Source: Paracoccaceae bacterium (GTDB lineage Bacteria > Pseudomonadota > Alphaproteobacteria > Rhodobacterales > Rhodobacteraceae). From it: 5,719 nucleotides of DNA. This document shows, one piece after another, positions 1-5,508 of this stretch (position 1 is its first letter; every line of letters starts with the position of its first letter). Location of the stretch: contig SLKW01000356.1 of NCBI GenBank assembly GCA_007134405.1, positions 1 through 5,719 on the forward strand, in the 5' to 3' direction. Position numbers and translations under genes: made by a program. Under the pieces are notes generated by a model, which searched no databases, had not been told where the DNA came from, and saw only the letters and a program-made list of their open reading frames with translations.

Positions 1-183
1 CGTCTAAAGGGGTTTGCTTTGTCCCGGTGAGCTACCACCGTTATCGGTGCGCAAAGTACAGTTGCCAATGACAACCGTGCTCCGGTGGCCGTTGCTGCGT
101 AAGCAGTAACCTAAACCGATCTTAAGCCCTGGCGTCTAGCAACGTCAGGCGGGGTTCGCAGGCACCTGGCAACAGAAGCCTGC
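1..183 (+). ncRNA. ssrA: tmRNA (ssrA), coding piece, 5' end outside window
   Basis: This is transfer-messenger RNA, which rescues stalled ribosomes and appends a degradation tag. Seen in the sequence: a tag frame at 64-102; a perfect 8-bp hairpin at 91-98/103-110 (one G-U) whose GUAA loop carries the tag stop codon; a second 8-bp hairpin at 128-135/142-149; and a 6-bp hairpin at 158-163/178-183. Upstream, 15-21 can pair with 52-58 around CACCG/CGGTG repeats (25-29, 36-40, 45-49), which suits pseudoknot PK1, and 11-15 pairs with 113-117. No 3' T-arm plus CCA end follows the tag. That fits the circularly permuted two-piece tmRNA known in alphaproteobacteria, in which the acceptor piece is encoded upstream and is therefore outside this window. 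The identification is firm. The mature 3' end is inferred only from the last hairpin and could lie some bases further on. Confidence 0.93.
64..102 (+). other. ssrA: tmRNA tag-peptide frame ANDNRAPVAVAA
   Basis: Twelve codons starting at the resume codon GCC (64-66) encode ANDNRAPVAVAA and end at UAA (100-102). With the alanine charged on the tmRNA, the appended tag would be AANDNRAPVAVAA. The ANDN start is characteristic of alphaproteobacterial tags, and the hydrophobic AVAA end is the ClpX/ClpA recognition end. The AGTT just before GCC resembles the conserved bases upstream of resume codons. This is not an independent gene; it is translated only from within tmRNA. Confidence 0.93.
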
Positions 184-248
184 ACTTTCATTCTCCCATC
201 ACGCAACTCTCAATTGCCAGACTCCCCACCGGATGGCAGCATCCCCTT

Positions 249-944
249 ATGCCCCGCCTCCTGTGCGCCGCGCTCCTGATCATCGTCGCGCTCGCTCCGC
301 GCGACGCGCGCGCCTGCGGAATGGCGCTGCTGCTCGCGATGGATGTGTCGGGCTCGGTAGACGCCAGCGAATACAGGCTTCAGGTCGATGGGCTGGCCGC
401 TGCTTTGCGCGACCCCGATGTGACTGAAGCGCTCCTGACGCAGCGCGCCGCGGTCAGCGTCGTCCAATGGTCGGGACTCCATGAGCAGGAACTCTCGATC
501 CCGTGGACGCGTCTGAGCGAGCCCGCCGAGATCGATGCCCTCGCGGTTCAGGTTGAAGAGATGCGCCGCGCCTTCCGGCTGGGCAACACCGGTGTAGGCG
601 ACGCGATCAGCTTCTCGACCGCGCAATTCGAGGCCGTTCCCGACTGCGTGCTCTGGGTTATGGACGTTTCCGGCGATGGCGACGAGAACGTGGGCTTCAC
701 CGTTGGCACCGCCCGGCGCGAGGCGATGAGTCGGGGCATCATCATAAACGGCCTGGCGATCGAAGGGCCGGCCACCGGTAGGTCGATCACGAATTTCTAC
801 CGCAACTGGGTCGTCACGCCCGGTGGCTTCGTCGAGACGGCCGAGAATCATCACGATTTCGCCCGTGCCATCCGCTACAAGCTCTTGCGCGAACTCGTAG
901 CGCCCGTTTCCAGCCTTCCCCACAACCCTAACCGCCACTTCTGA
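249..944 (+). CDS. Secreted DUF1194 / von Willebrand A-like protein
   Basis: The product is 231 aa. Residues 1-22 form a signal peptide: a short Met-Pro-Arg start, a hydrophobic stretch at 4-16, and an Ala-Arg-Ala end before Cys23. The mature part begins with a VWA-like fold carrying a metal-binding MIDAS pattern: DVSGS at 32-36, Thr114 in GNTGVGDAI, and Asp139 in DVSGDGDEN. Cys23 and Cys133 are candidates for a periplasmic disulfide. This matches the DUF1194 family, common in alphaproteobacteria, whose function is not established to my knowledge. Metal-dependent binding of a partner in the periplasm is inference from the fold. ATG 249 lacks a clear Shine-Dalgarno sequence, but no better in-frame start lies upstream. 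It sits about 65 bp after the tmRNA, and no promoter is obvious. Confidence 0.88.
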   Translation: MPRLLCAALLIIVALAPRDARACGMALLLAMDVSGSVDASEYRLQVDGLAAALRDPDVTEALLTQRAAVSVVQWSGLHEQELSIPWTRLSEPAEIDALAVQVEEMRRAFRLGNTGVGDAISFSTAQFEAVPDCVLWVMDVSGDGDENVGFTVGTARREAMSRGIIINGLAIEGPATGRSITNFYRNWVVTPGGFVETAENHHDFARAIRYKLLRELVAPVSSLPHNPNRHF

Positions 945-966
945 TCGGCAGGGTTGAATTTCCCCA

Positions 967-990
967 CCAGCGCTCGCGCTGGCACCTTTT
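967..990 (+). terminator. Possible weak intrinsic terminator after the DUF1194 gene
   Basis: A perfect 6-bp GC-rich stem (967-972 with 977-982, loop CTCG) is followed after four bases by only four Ts (987-990). It lies 22 bp past the stop codon of the DUF1194 gene and well before the sspB start, so the place is right for a terminator. The short T-run makes it weak, and it could equally be an mRNA 3'-end stabilising hairpin. Confidence 0.4.
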
Positions 991-1039
991 CATCGTCTTC
1001 GAAATGCCTATGGTGAAGAAAAGATTGAGGGGCGATGGC

Positions 1040-1492
1040 ATGGATCGCGGGATTGATTATGGAAATCTGATGCACCGGGCGATGCGGGGACTGATCCGCG
1101 ACGTCATGGATCAAATCGCCGATGACGGCTTGCCCGGAGCGCATCATTTCTTTGTCACGCTCAACACCCGGCATAACGGCGTCGAAATGGCCGAATGGCT
1201 GCGCGACCGCTACCCCGAAGAGATCACCATCGTCATCCAGCACTGGTTCGACAACCTCGCCGTCGATGACGATGGGTTCGCCATAACGCTGAATTTCGGC
1301 AATCAGCCCGAACCGCTCTACGTCCCGTTCGACGCGATCACCACGTTCGTGGATCCTTCGGTCGAGTTTGGCCTCAAGTTCGAAACCCAGGTCGAGGACG
1401 ACGAAGACGAAGATGACTTCGACGCTGACGCGGCACAGACCGGCAGCGCCAAACCCGGCGAGGTCGTCAGCCTCGACAAGTTTCGCAAGTAA
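1040..1492 (+). CDS. sspB: SspB, alpha-type ClpXP protease adaptor
   Basis: This is a cytoplasmic adaptor that binds the N-terminal part of tmRNA tags and delivers tagged proteins to ClpXP. From ATG 1040 it is 150 aa. A GAGGGG Shine-Dalgarno sequence (1027-1032) lies 7 bases before this ATG, and the product then begins MDRGIDYGNLM as in alphaproteobacterial relatives. The in-frame ATG at 1004 would add 12 residues and has no comparable site. The folded tag-binding domain is about residues 1-115 (VIQHWFDNLAV, LYVPFDAI and FVDPSVEFGL are family hallmarks). A very acidic flexible linker follows (EDDEDEDDFDAD). The last residues, GEVVSLDKFRK, match the ClpX-docking motif. Its likely substrate label, the ANDN-type tag, is encoded about 0.9 kb upstream. 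Identification is strong from sequence pattern. Confidence 0.95.
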   Translation: MDRGIDYGNLMHRAMRGLIRDVMDQIADDGLPGAHHFFVTLNTRHNGVEMAEWLRDRYPEEITIVIQHWFDNLAVDDDGFAITLNFGNQPEPLYVPFDAITTFVDPSVEFGLKFETQVEDDEDEDDFDADAAQTGSAKPGEVVSLDKFRK

Positions 1493-1552
1493 ACCCTTGC
1501 GCACTCTGACCGCCGCCCCCATCTGTCGCGCCTCATGGATAAGGGATCCGGC

Positions 1553-2017
1553 ATGAGCAAGAGTATGGCCCGCGTGGCCGAGGCGATCACCGAATGCGGA
1601 CTTGACGCGCGGATCATCGAGCCGGGCCCAAGCCGTACGGCCGAGGAAGCTGCGGCTGCCTGCGGCTGCGCGCTGGACCAAATCGTCAAGTCCCTGATCT
1701 TTCAAGGCGAAAGTGGGGCCATCTACCTGTTTCTGACCGCCGGCGGCAATCGTCTGGATGCGGAACGCGCTGCCGGGCTCGCTGGCGAAAGCCTCGGCCG
1801 CGCCGATGCCGAGACCGTGCGGCGCGAAACCGGTTTCGCCATCGGCGGCGTCGCCCCGCTTGGACATCTGCGCCCGCCACGCATCTTCGCCGACCCGCGC
1901 CTCGCGGATTTCCCCCAGGTTTTCGCTGCCGCAGGCACCCCGCGCCATGTCTTTGCCGCCGAACCGAAGGCGTTGATCGCGGCCTGTGGCGGTGAATGGG
2001 CCGATTTCGTCGCATGA
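1553..2017 (+). CDS. YbaK/EbsC-type aminoacyl-tRNA deacylase
   Basis: From ATG 1553 the product is 154 aa and consists of a single YbaK/ProX-like domain. Family members hydrolyse mischarged aminoacyl-tRNAs in trans (for example Cys- or Ala-tRNA-Pro) in the cytoplasm. Visible hallmarks are RTAEEAAAACGC near residues 28-39, the QIVKSLIF segment with the conserved lysine at 46, GGNRLD around 64-69, and ETGFAIGGVAPLGH at 92-105. I chose ATG 1553 because AAGGGA (1541-1546) lies 6 bases upstream and the product then starts MSKS; the in-frame ATG at 1535 would add six residues and has no good ribosome site. The gene lies about 60 bp after sspB, and its stop overlaps the next gene. The exact tRNA substrate cannot be told from sequence. 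A specific name such as ybaK or proX is not justified. Confidence 0.92.
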   Translation: MSKSMARVAEAITECGLDARIIEPGPSRTAEEAAAACGCALDQIVKSLIFQGESGAIYLFLTAGGNRLDAERAAGLAGESLGRADAETVRRETGFAIGGVAPLGHLRPPRIFADPRLADFPQVFAAAGTPRHVFAAEPKALIAACGGEWADFVA

Positions 2018-2448
2018 GACTTCCCGACCCCGCCCTTCACCCCGAGGTCTATCAGGACCTGATCGCCAAGCGCTTTTTGGCCTGGCTGGTCGATGCGCTT
2101 GTAATCGTTGTCCTGGTCACGATCGCTGTGCTGGCCACGGTTTTCGTTGCGCTCTTCTTCCTGCCGGTTCTCGCGCTTGGCGTGTCGATCGGTTACCGCT
2201 GGATCATGTTGTCGCGTTTCGGCGCGACGCTGGGCATGATGCTTGTGGCGATCCACCTTCGGCATCTCGATGGCCGTGCGCCCGACCCGGTGGTCTGCTT
2301 CATGCATGCCACGATCTTTTCGCTGGGCATGTTCTTCGTCGTGCCGCAGATCATCTCGATCGCGTTGATCGTTTCAACCGATTACCGGCAAGGCCTCAAC
2401 GACACGATCCTGCGCACGACGCTTGTCAACCGTTGGTTGAGCGACTGA
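2014..2448 (+). CDS. RDD family integral membrane protein
   Basis: From ATG 2014 the product is 144 aa. It belongs to the RDD family of small inner-membrane proteins: conserved Arg20 and Asp27 flank and enter the first membrane helix (KRFLAWLVDALVI). About three hydrophobic segments can be seen, at roughly residues 21-45, 46-62 and 95-125. Between them is a polar loop with the family-typical GATLGMMLVAIHLR stretch. ATG 2014 overlaps the YbaK-like stop codon as ATGA, which suggests translational coupling; the alternative in-frame ATG 1996 would add six residues and enlarge the overlap to 22 bp. The function of short single-domain RDD proteins is generally unknown. Transport is often proposed, but nothing here supports a substrate. 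Confidence 0.88.
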   Translation: MRLPDPALHPEVYQDLIAKRFLAWLVDALVIVVLVTIAVLATVFVALFFLPVLALGVSIGYRWIMLSRFGATLGMMLVAIHLRHLDGRAPDPVVCFMHATIFSLGMFFVVPQIISIALIVSTDYRQGLNDTILRTTLVNRWLSD

Positions 2449-2465
2449 ATCGCCTTCTTGCCGGA

Positions 2466-2485
2466 AGGATTCGACAAAGAATCCT
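2466..2485 (+). repeat. Perfect 7-bp inverted repeat between RDD gene and bpt
   Basis: AGGATTC (2466-2472) and GAATCCT (2479-2485) are exact reverse complements with a 6-base spacer (GACAAA). There is no T-run after it, so it is not a standard intrinsic terminator. It lies 17 bp after the RDD stop and about 20 bp upstream of a candidate bpt promoter. It could be an operator or an mRNA 3'-end hairpin; the sequence alone does not decide. Confidence 0.5.
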
Positions 2486-2506
2486 GCGAGAGCCCTGTGA
2501 AGAGAC

Positions 2507-2535
2507 TTGGCGAGCAAGAATCGCATTGCTACGTT
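2507..2535 (+). promoter_or_regulatory. Candidate promoter for bpt
   Basis: TTGGCG (2507-2512) and TACGTT (2530-2535) are spaced by 17 bases. A TG one base upstream of the second hexamer (2527-2528) resembles an extended -10. The match to the sigma-70 consensus is only partial (4/6 and 3/6), but the position, about 70 bp before the bpt start in a 155-bp gap, is reasonable. No other convincing pair was seen in the gap. Confidence 0.35.
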
Positions 2536-2603
2536 TACCTCATCTTAGGCAGGGCACACCGCCCCGACCGAGGACGACGTGAGCGGGGAGATCACACAAG
2601 CGC

Positions 2604-3446
2604 ATGCGCCACACAGTCCCGATAGCGCCGCAGTTCTACGTCACGGCACCGCAACCCTGCCCCTACCTCCCGGGTCAGCAGGAGCGCAAGCTGTTCACGG
2701 CGCTGACCGGCGACAGCGCGCGGGCACTGAACGACACGCTGTCGAAGCAGGGTTTCCGGCGTTCGCAGAACGTCCTCTATCGTCCCGCTTGTTCGGACTG
2801 CGCGGCCTGCCTTTCGGCGCGCATCCGCGTGGCCGATCACCGGCCGGGACGCGGTCATCGCCGTGTGATGAAGCGCAACGAAGCGCTCAGGCGCGAGGCC
2901 ACAAGTCCCTGGGCGACCGAGGAGCAGTTCGATCTGTTCCGCCGCTACCTGGACCATCGGCATGCCGACGGCGGCATGGCCGACATGGACATCTTCGAGT
3001 TCGCCGCGATGATCGAGGAAACGCCGGTCCGCTCGCGCGTGATCGAATATACCGAACCCGCCGGCAGCGGCAGTGAGCGGCGGCTTGTCGCCGTCTGCCT
3101 GACCGACGTGCTCGATGACGGGCTCAGCCTAGTCTATTCCTTCTACGATCCGACGCGGGCGACTGACAGTCTTGGCACCTACATGATCCTCGACCATGTC
3201 GCGCTCGCCCGGCAGGTGGGCCTTCCCTACGTCTATCTCGGCTATTGGGTGCCGGGCAGCGCGAAGATGGAATACAAGGCGCGCTTCGACGCGCTCGAGG
3301 TATATCGGGACGGTGAATGGCGCGATCTGGGCGACCCGGCAGACCATGCGCGCGCCCCGCATCCGTTGTCGGTCCGCCCGATTACCGAGCAGGTCGCCTC
3401 GATCACGCTGCCGCAGGCCGTGCCTGCGGGCCGATCGGTGCGCTGA
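2604..3446 (+). CDS. bpt: Bpt, aspartate/glutamate leucyltransferase (ATE family)
   Basis: This enzyme moves leucine from Leu-tRNA onto proteins with N-terminal Asp or Glu, making a type-2 N-degron read by ClpS/ClpAP in the cytoplasm. At 280 aa it has about the expected length for bacterial Bpt. The N-terminal ATE domain is visible: Cys19 in [14 protein letters not shown], then [18 protein letters not shown] with Cys63, Cys66 and Cys69. The C-terminal GNAT-like domain carries [20 protein letters not shown] and [18 protein letters not shown] near residues 175-230. ATG 2604 is the only ATG available, because an in-frame stop lies at 2580-2582; the nearest purine-rich site, GGGGAG (2585-2590), is 13 bases away, which is rather far. 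Family assignment is firm. Leucyl rather than arginyl transfer is inferred from the Bpt subgroup. Confidence 0.95.
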   Translation: MRHTVPIAPQFYVTAPQPCPYLPGQQERKLFTALTGDSARALNDTLSKQGFRRSQNVLYRPACSDCAACLSARIRVADHRPGRGHRRVMKRNEALRREATSPWATEEQFDLFRRYLDHRHADGGMADMDIFEFAAMIEETPVRSRVIEYTEPAGSGSERRLVAVCLTDVLDDGLSLVYSFYDPTRATDSLGTYMILDHVALARQVGLPYVYLGYWVPGSAKMEYKARFDALEVYRDGEWRDLGDPADHARAPHPLSVRPITEQVASITLPQAVPAGRSVR

Positions 3447-3461
3447 CGCAGCAATCGGACC

Positions 3462-3497
3462 CGGAAGAGCGTCTTTCCGAAAGATTCGTGCCGGAAA
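3462..3497 (+). repeat. Overlapping alternative hairpins after bpt
   Basis: Three related arms occur in 36 bases: CGGAAGA (3462-3468), TCTTTCCG (3472-3479) and CGGAAA (3492-3497). The middle arm can pair with either outer arm: a tight hairpin with a 3-base loop and one bulge, or a perfect 6-bp stem with a 12-base loop. No T-run follows. It lies 16 bp past the bpt stop and about 35 bp before the apparent promoter of the acetolactate synthase operon. Confidence 0.45.
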
Positions 3498-3532
3498 CCA
3501 CCGTTCTCGGACAGTATGCGGCAAGTTGACCG

Positions 3533-3560
3533 TTGACGCGGGCTGCATCCGGGCATAGCT
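3533..3560 (+). promoter_or_regulatory. Probable promoter of the acetolactate synthase operon
   Basis: TTGACG (3533-3538) is five of six to the -35 consensus, and ATAGCT (3555-3560) follows after 16 bases; read one base earlier, the -10 is CATAGC. A second TTGACC lies at 3526-3531 but would be about 22 bases from the -10, too far. Transcription would begin near 3567, just upstream of the leader-peptide ribosome site. This placement, directly before an attenuator-like leader, supports the call. Confidence 0.6.
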
Positions 3561-3585
3561 TCCGCGCACACGGTGGAGAATTGCG

Positions 3586-3618
3586 ATGAGCAAGGTACTT
3601 GTAATGCGGGGGCGGTAA
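3586..3618 (+). CDS. Leader peptide [10 protein letters not shown] of the ilv attenuator
   Basis: A ten-codon frame, [10 protein letters not shown], ends at TAA 3616-3618. A clear GGAG (3575-3578) lies 7 bases before its ATG. Codons 4-6 are GTA-CTT-GTA (Val-Leu-Val), and these codon choices look uncommon beside the GTC/GTG and CTG preferred in the neighbouring enzyme genes. It is followed 40 bp later by an intrinsic terminator and then by the acetolactate synthase gene. In known ilv leaders the ribosome stalls at branched-chain codons when the charged tRNA is scarce and so prevents terminator formation; that role here is inferred from the layout. The peptide itself probably has no further function. 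Confidence 0.75.
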   Translation: MSKVLVMRGR

Positions 3619-3659
3619 CGGGATGCGGTAGCACGCAGAACCTGAACGGCCCCTCACAC

Positions 3660-3685
3660 CCCCCTGACGCGGGGGTTTTTTTATT
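3660..3685 (+). terminator. Intrinsic terminator of the ilv attenuator
   Basis: CCCCC (3660-3664) pairs with GGGGG (3671-3675) around a 6-base loop, followed directly by seven Ts (3676-3682) and then ATT. It lies upstream of the structural gene, so it works as an attenuator and not as an operon end. A possible competing pairing is GGG-UG-G at 3620-3628 with 3654-3661 (one bulge, one mismatch), which would capture part of the terminator's 5' arm. This antiterminator was drawn by eye and is uncertain. Confidence 0.82.
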
Positions 3686-3743
3686 GCCCGCCTGGCCCGA
3701 TTGCGGCAAAGGCTGGCCTGGATGGAAGGATCGGAGAGAAGCG

Positions 3744-5501
3744 ATGTCAGAGCAGATGATTGGCGCGAAGATGGTTGTTCAGGCGCTCAAGGATCAGGGG
3801 GTCGAGGTGGTCTTTGGCTACCCGGGCGGCGCCGTCCTGCCCATCTATGACGAACTTTTCCAGCAGAACGCGATTCGTCACATCCTGGTGCGCCACGAAC
3901 AGGGAGCGACGCATGCAGCGGAAGGCTACGCCCGCTCCACCGGCAAGCCGGGCGTCGTGTTGGTCACCTCGGGCCCCGGCGCCACGAACGCGGTGACCGG
4001 CATCACCGACGCCCTGATGGATTCCATTCCGCTGGTGGTCCTTACGGGCCAGGTTCCGACCTTCATGGTCGGCTCCGACGCCTTCCAGGAGGCCGACACG
4101 GTCGGCATCACCCGCCCCTGCACCAAGCACAACTGGCTGGTCAAGGACACCGACAAGCTGGCCGAAACGCTGCACCAGGCGTTTCACGTTGCAACCGCCG
4201 GCCGGCCGGGCCCGGTTCTGGTCGACATCCCCAAGGATGTGCAGTTTGCCACGGGGACCTACACGCCCCCGCAGAAGGCCAAGACCGATCATTACCGTCC
4301 GCGCGTCAAGGGCGATATCGAAGCAATCACCGCGCTGGTGGAACTGATCGAACAGGCCGAGCGCCCGGTTCTCTATACGGGTGGCGGGGTCATCAACTCG
4401 GGTCCCGGCGCGTCCCAGCTGCTGCGCGAACTCGCCGATGCGGCAGGTTTCCCCGTGACCTCGACCCTGATGGGGCTCGGCGCCTATCCCGCCTCGGGCA
4501 AGCACTGGATCGGCATGCTGGGCATGCACGGCACCTACGAGGCCAACCTGACGATGCATGGCTGCGACCTGATGATCAACATCGGCGCGCGGTTCGACGA
4601 CCGGATCACCGGCCGCATCGCCGACTTCTCGCCCGGCTCGAAGAAGGCGCATATCGACATCGACCCGTCATCCATCAACAAGGTGATACGTACCGACATT
4701 CCGATCATCGGCGATGTGGGCCACGTGCTGGAGGATCTTCTGAAGATCTGGAAGGCACGCGGGCGCAAGGTCAATCGCGAGGGGCTGGCGAAGTGGTGGC
4801 AGCAGATCGAGGAATGGCGCGCGGTCAATTGCCTTGCCTACAAGAAATCCGAAAAGACGATCAAGCCGCAATACGCGCTCCAGCGGCTCGAAGCGCTGAC
4901 CCGCGACCATCCCGCGCGTTACGTCGCGACCGAGGTCGGGCAGCACCAGATGTGGGCCGCGCAATTCATGGGCTTCGACGCGCCCAACCGCTGGATGACC
5001 TCGGGCGGGCTGGGCACGATGGGCTACGGGTTGCCCGCCTCGATCGGCGTGCAGGTCGCGCATCCCGACGCGCTGGTGATCAACGTTGCGGGCGAGGCGT
5101 CATGGCTGATGAACATGCAGGAGATGGGCACCGCGGTACAGTTCCGGCTGCCGGTCAAGCAGTTCATCCTCAACAACGAGCGCCTCGGCATGGTGCGCCA
5201 GTGGCAGGAACTGCTGCATGGCGAGCGCTACAGCCATTCCTGGTCCGAAGCGCTGCCCGATTTCGTCAAGTTGGCCGAGGCGTTTGGCTGCAAGGGAATC
5301 AAATGCGACGACCCCGCCAATCTGGACGAGGCGATCAAGGAAATGCTGGCCTATCCCGGCCCGGTCATCTTCGACTGCCTGGTCGAGCGGCACGAGAACT
5401 GCTTCCCCATGATCCCCTCGGGCAACGCCCACAACCAGATGATTCTGGGCGAGGCCGAGACCCAGGGTGTCATCGGCGCCTCGGGCGCGGTACTGGTGTA
5501 G
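3744..5501 (+). CDS. ilvB: Acetolactate synthase large (catalytic) subunit
   Basis: This is a ThDP-, Mg- and FAD-dependent enzyme that condenses two pyruvates to acetolactate, or pyruvate with 2-oxobutyrate, as the first common step to valine, leucine and isoleucine. From ATG 3744 it is 585 aa. GGAGA (3733-3737) sits 6 bases before this ATG; the frame stays open further upstream, but that part runs through the attenuator. Domains: Pyr domain about 4-170 with catalytic Glu52 (RHEQGA); central FAD-linked domain about 195-340 with [12 protein letters not shown] near 281-292; ThDP domain about 385-555 with Gly450-Glu451-Ala452 and, 25 residues later, Asn477-Asn478. The motif normally reads GD(G/A), so Glu replaces Asp here. 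The LGMVRQWQ segment, at the herbicide-binding position of the family, is intact. The gene could equally be called ilvI. The small regulatory subunit gene is not in the window. Confidence 0.96.
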   Translation: MSEQMIGAKMVVQALKDQGVEVVFGYPGGAVLPIYDELFQQNAIRHILVRHEQGATHAAEGYARSTGKPGVVLVTSGPGATNAVTGITDALMDSIPLVVLTGQVPTFMVGSDAFQEADTVGITRPCTKHNWLVKDTDKLAETLHQAFHVATAGRPGPVLVDIPKDVQFATGTYTPPQKAKTDHYRPRVKGDIEAITALVELIEQAERPVLYTGGGVINSGPGASQLLRELADAAGFPVTSTLMGLGAYPASGKHWIGMLGMHGTYEANLTMHGCDLMINIGARFDDRITGRIADFSPGSKKAHIDIDPSSINKVIRTDIPIIGDVGHVLEDLLKIWKARGRKVNREGLAKWWQQIEEWRAVNCLAYKKSEKTIKPQYALQRLEALTRDHPARYVATEVGQHQMWAAQFMGFDAPNRWMTSGGLGTMGYGLPASIGVQVAHPDALVINVAGEASWLMNMQEMGTAVQFRLPVKQFILNNERLGMVRQWQELLHGERYSHSWSEALPDFVKLAEAFGCKGIKCDDPANLDEAIKEMLAYPGPVIFDCLVERHENCFPMIPSGNAHNQMILGEAETQGVIGASGAVLV

Positions 5502-5508
5502 GGGGCCC

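Noticed and set aside
1..200. One-piece tmRNA ending with CCA after the tag
   Set aside because: The GGTTCG at 153-158 recalls a T-loop, but no matching acceptor stem or CCA follows, and the alpha-type tag points to the permuted two-piece form.
215..238. TGCCA/TGGCA inverted repeat before the DUF1194 gene
   Set aside because: Only 5 bp with a 14-base loop; expected by chance, and no other sign of an operator.
249..320. Lipoprotein signal for the DUF1194 protein (Cys23 after Ala-Arg-Ala)
   Set aside because: Arg at -2 does not fit a lipobox, and a cysteine near this point with a partner at 133 better suits a disulfide.
875..1948. Long reverse-strand open frame opposite sspB and the YbaK-like gene
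   Set aside because: It lies antisense to two clear conserved genes in high-GC DNA, has no recognisable domain, and is explained as a shadow.
3573..3743. N-terminal extension of acetolactate synthase by 57 residues
   Set aside because: The frame is open, but it runs through the leader region, terminator stem and T-run. The start at 3744 has a proper ribosome site and gives the family's usual N-terminus.
3747..4652. Long reverse-strand open frame opposite acetolactate synthase
   Set aside because: Antisense to a strongly conserved enzyme, with a low-complexity charged product typical of GC-rich shadow frames.
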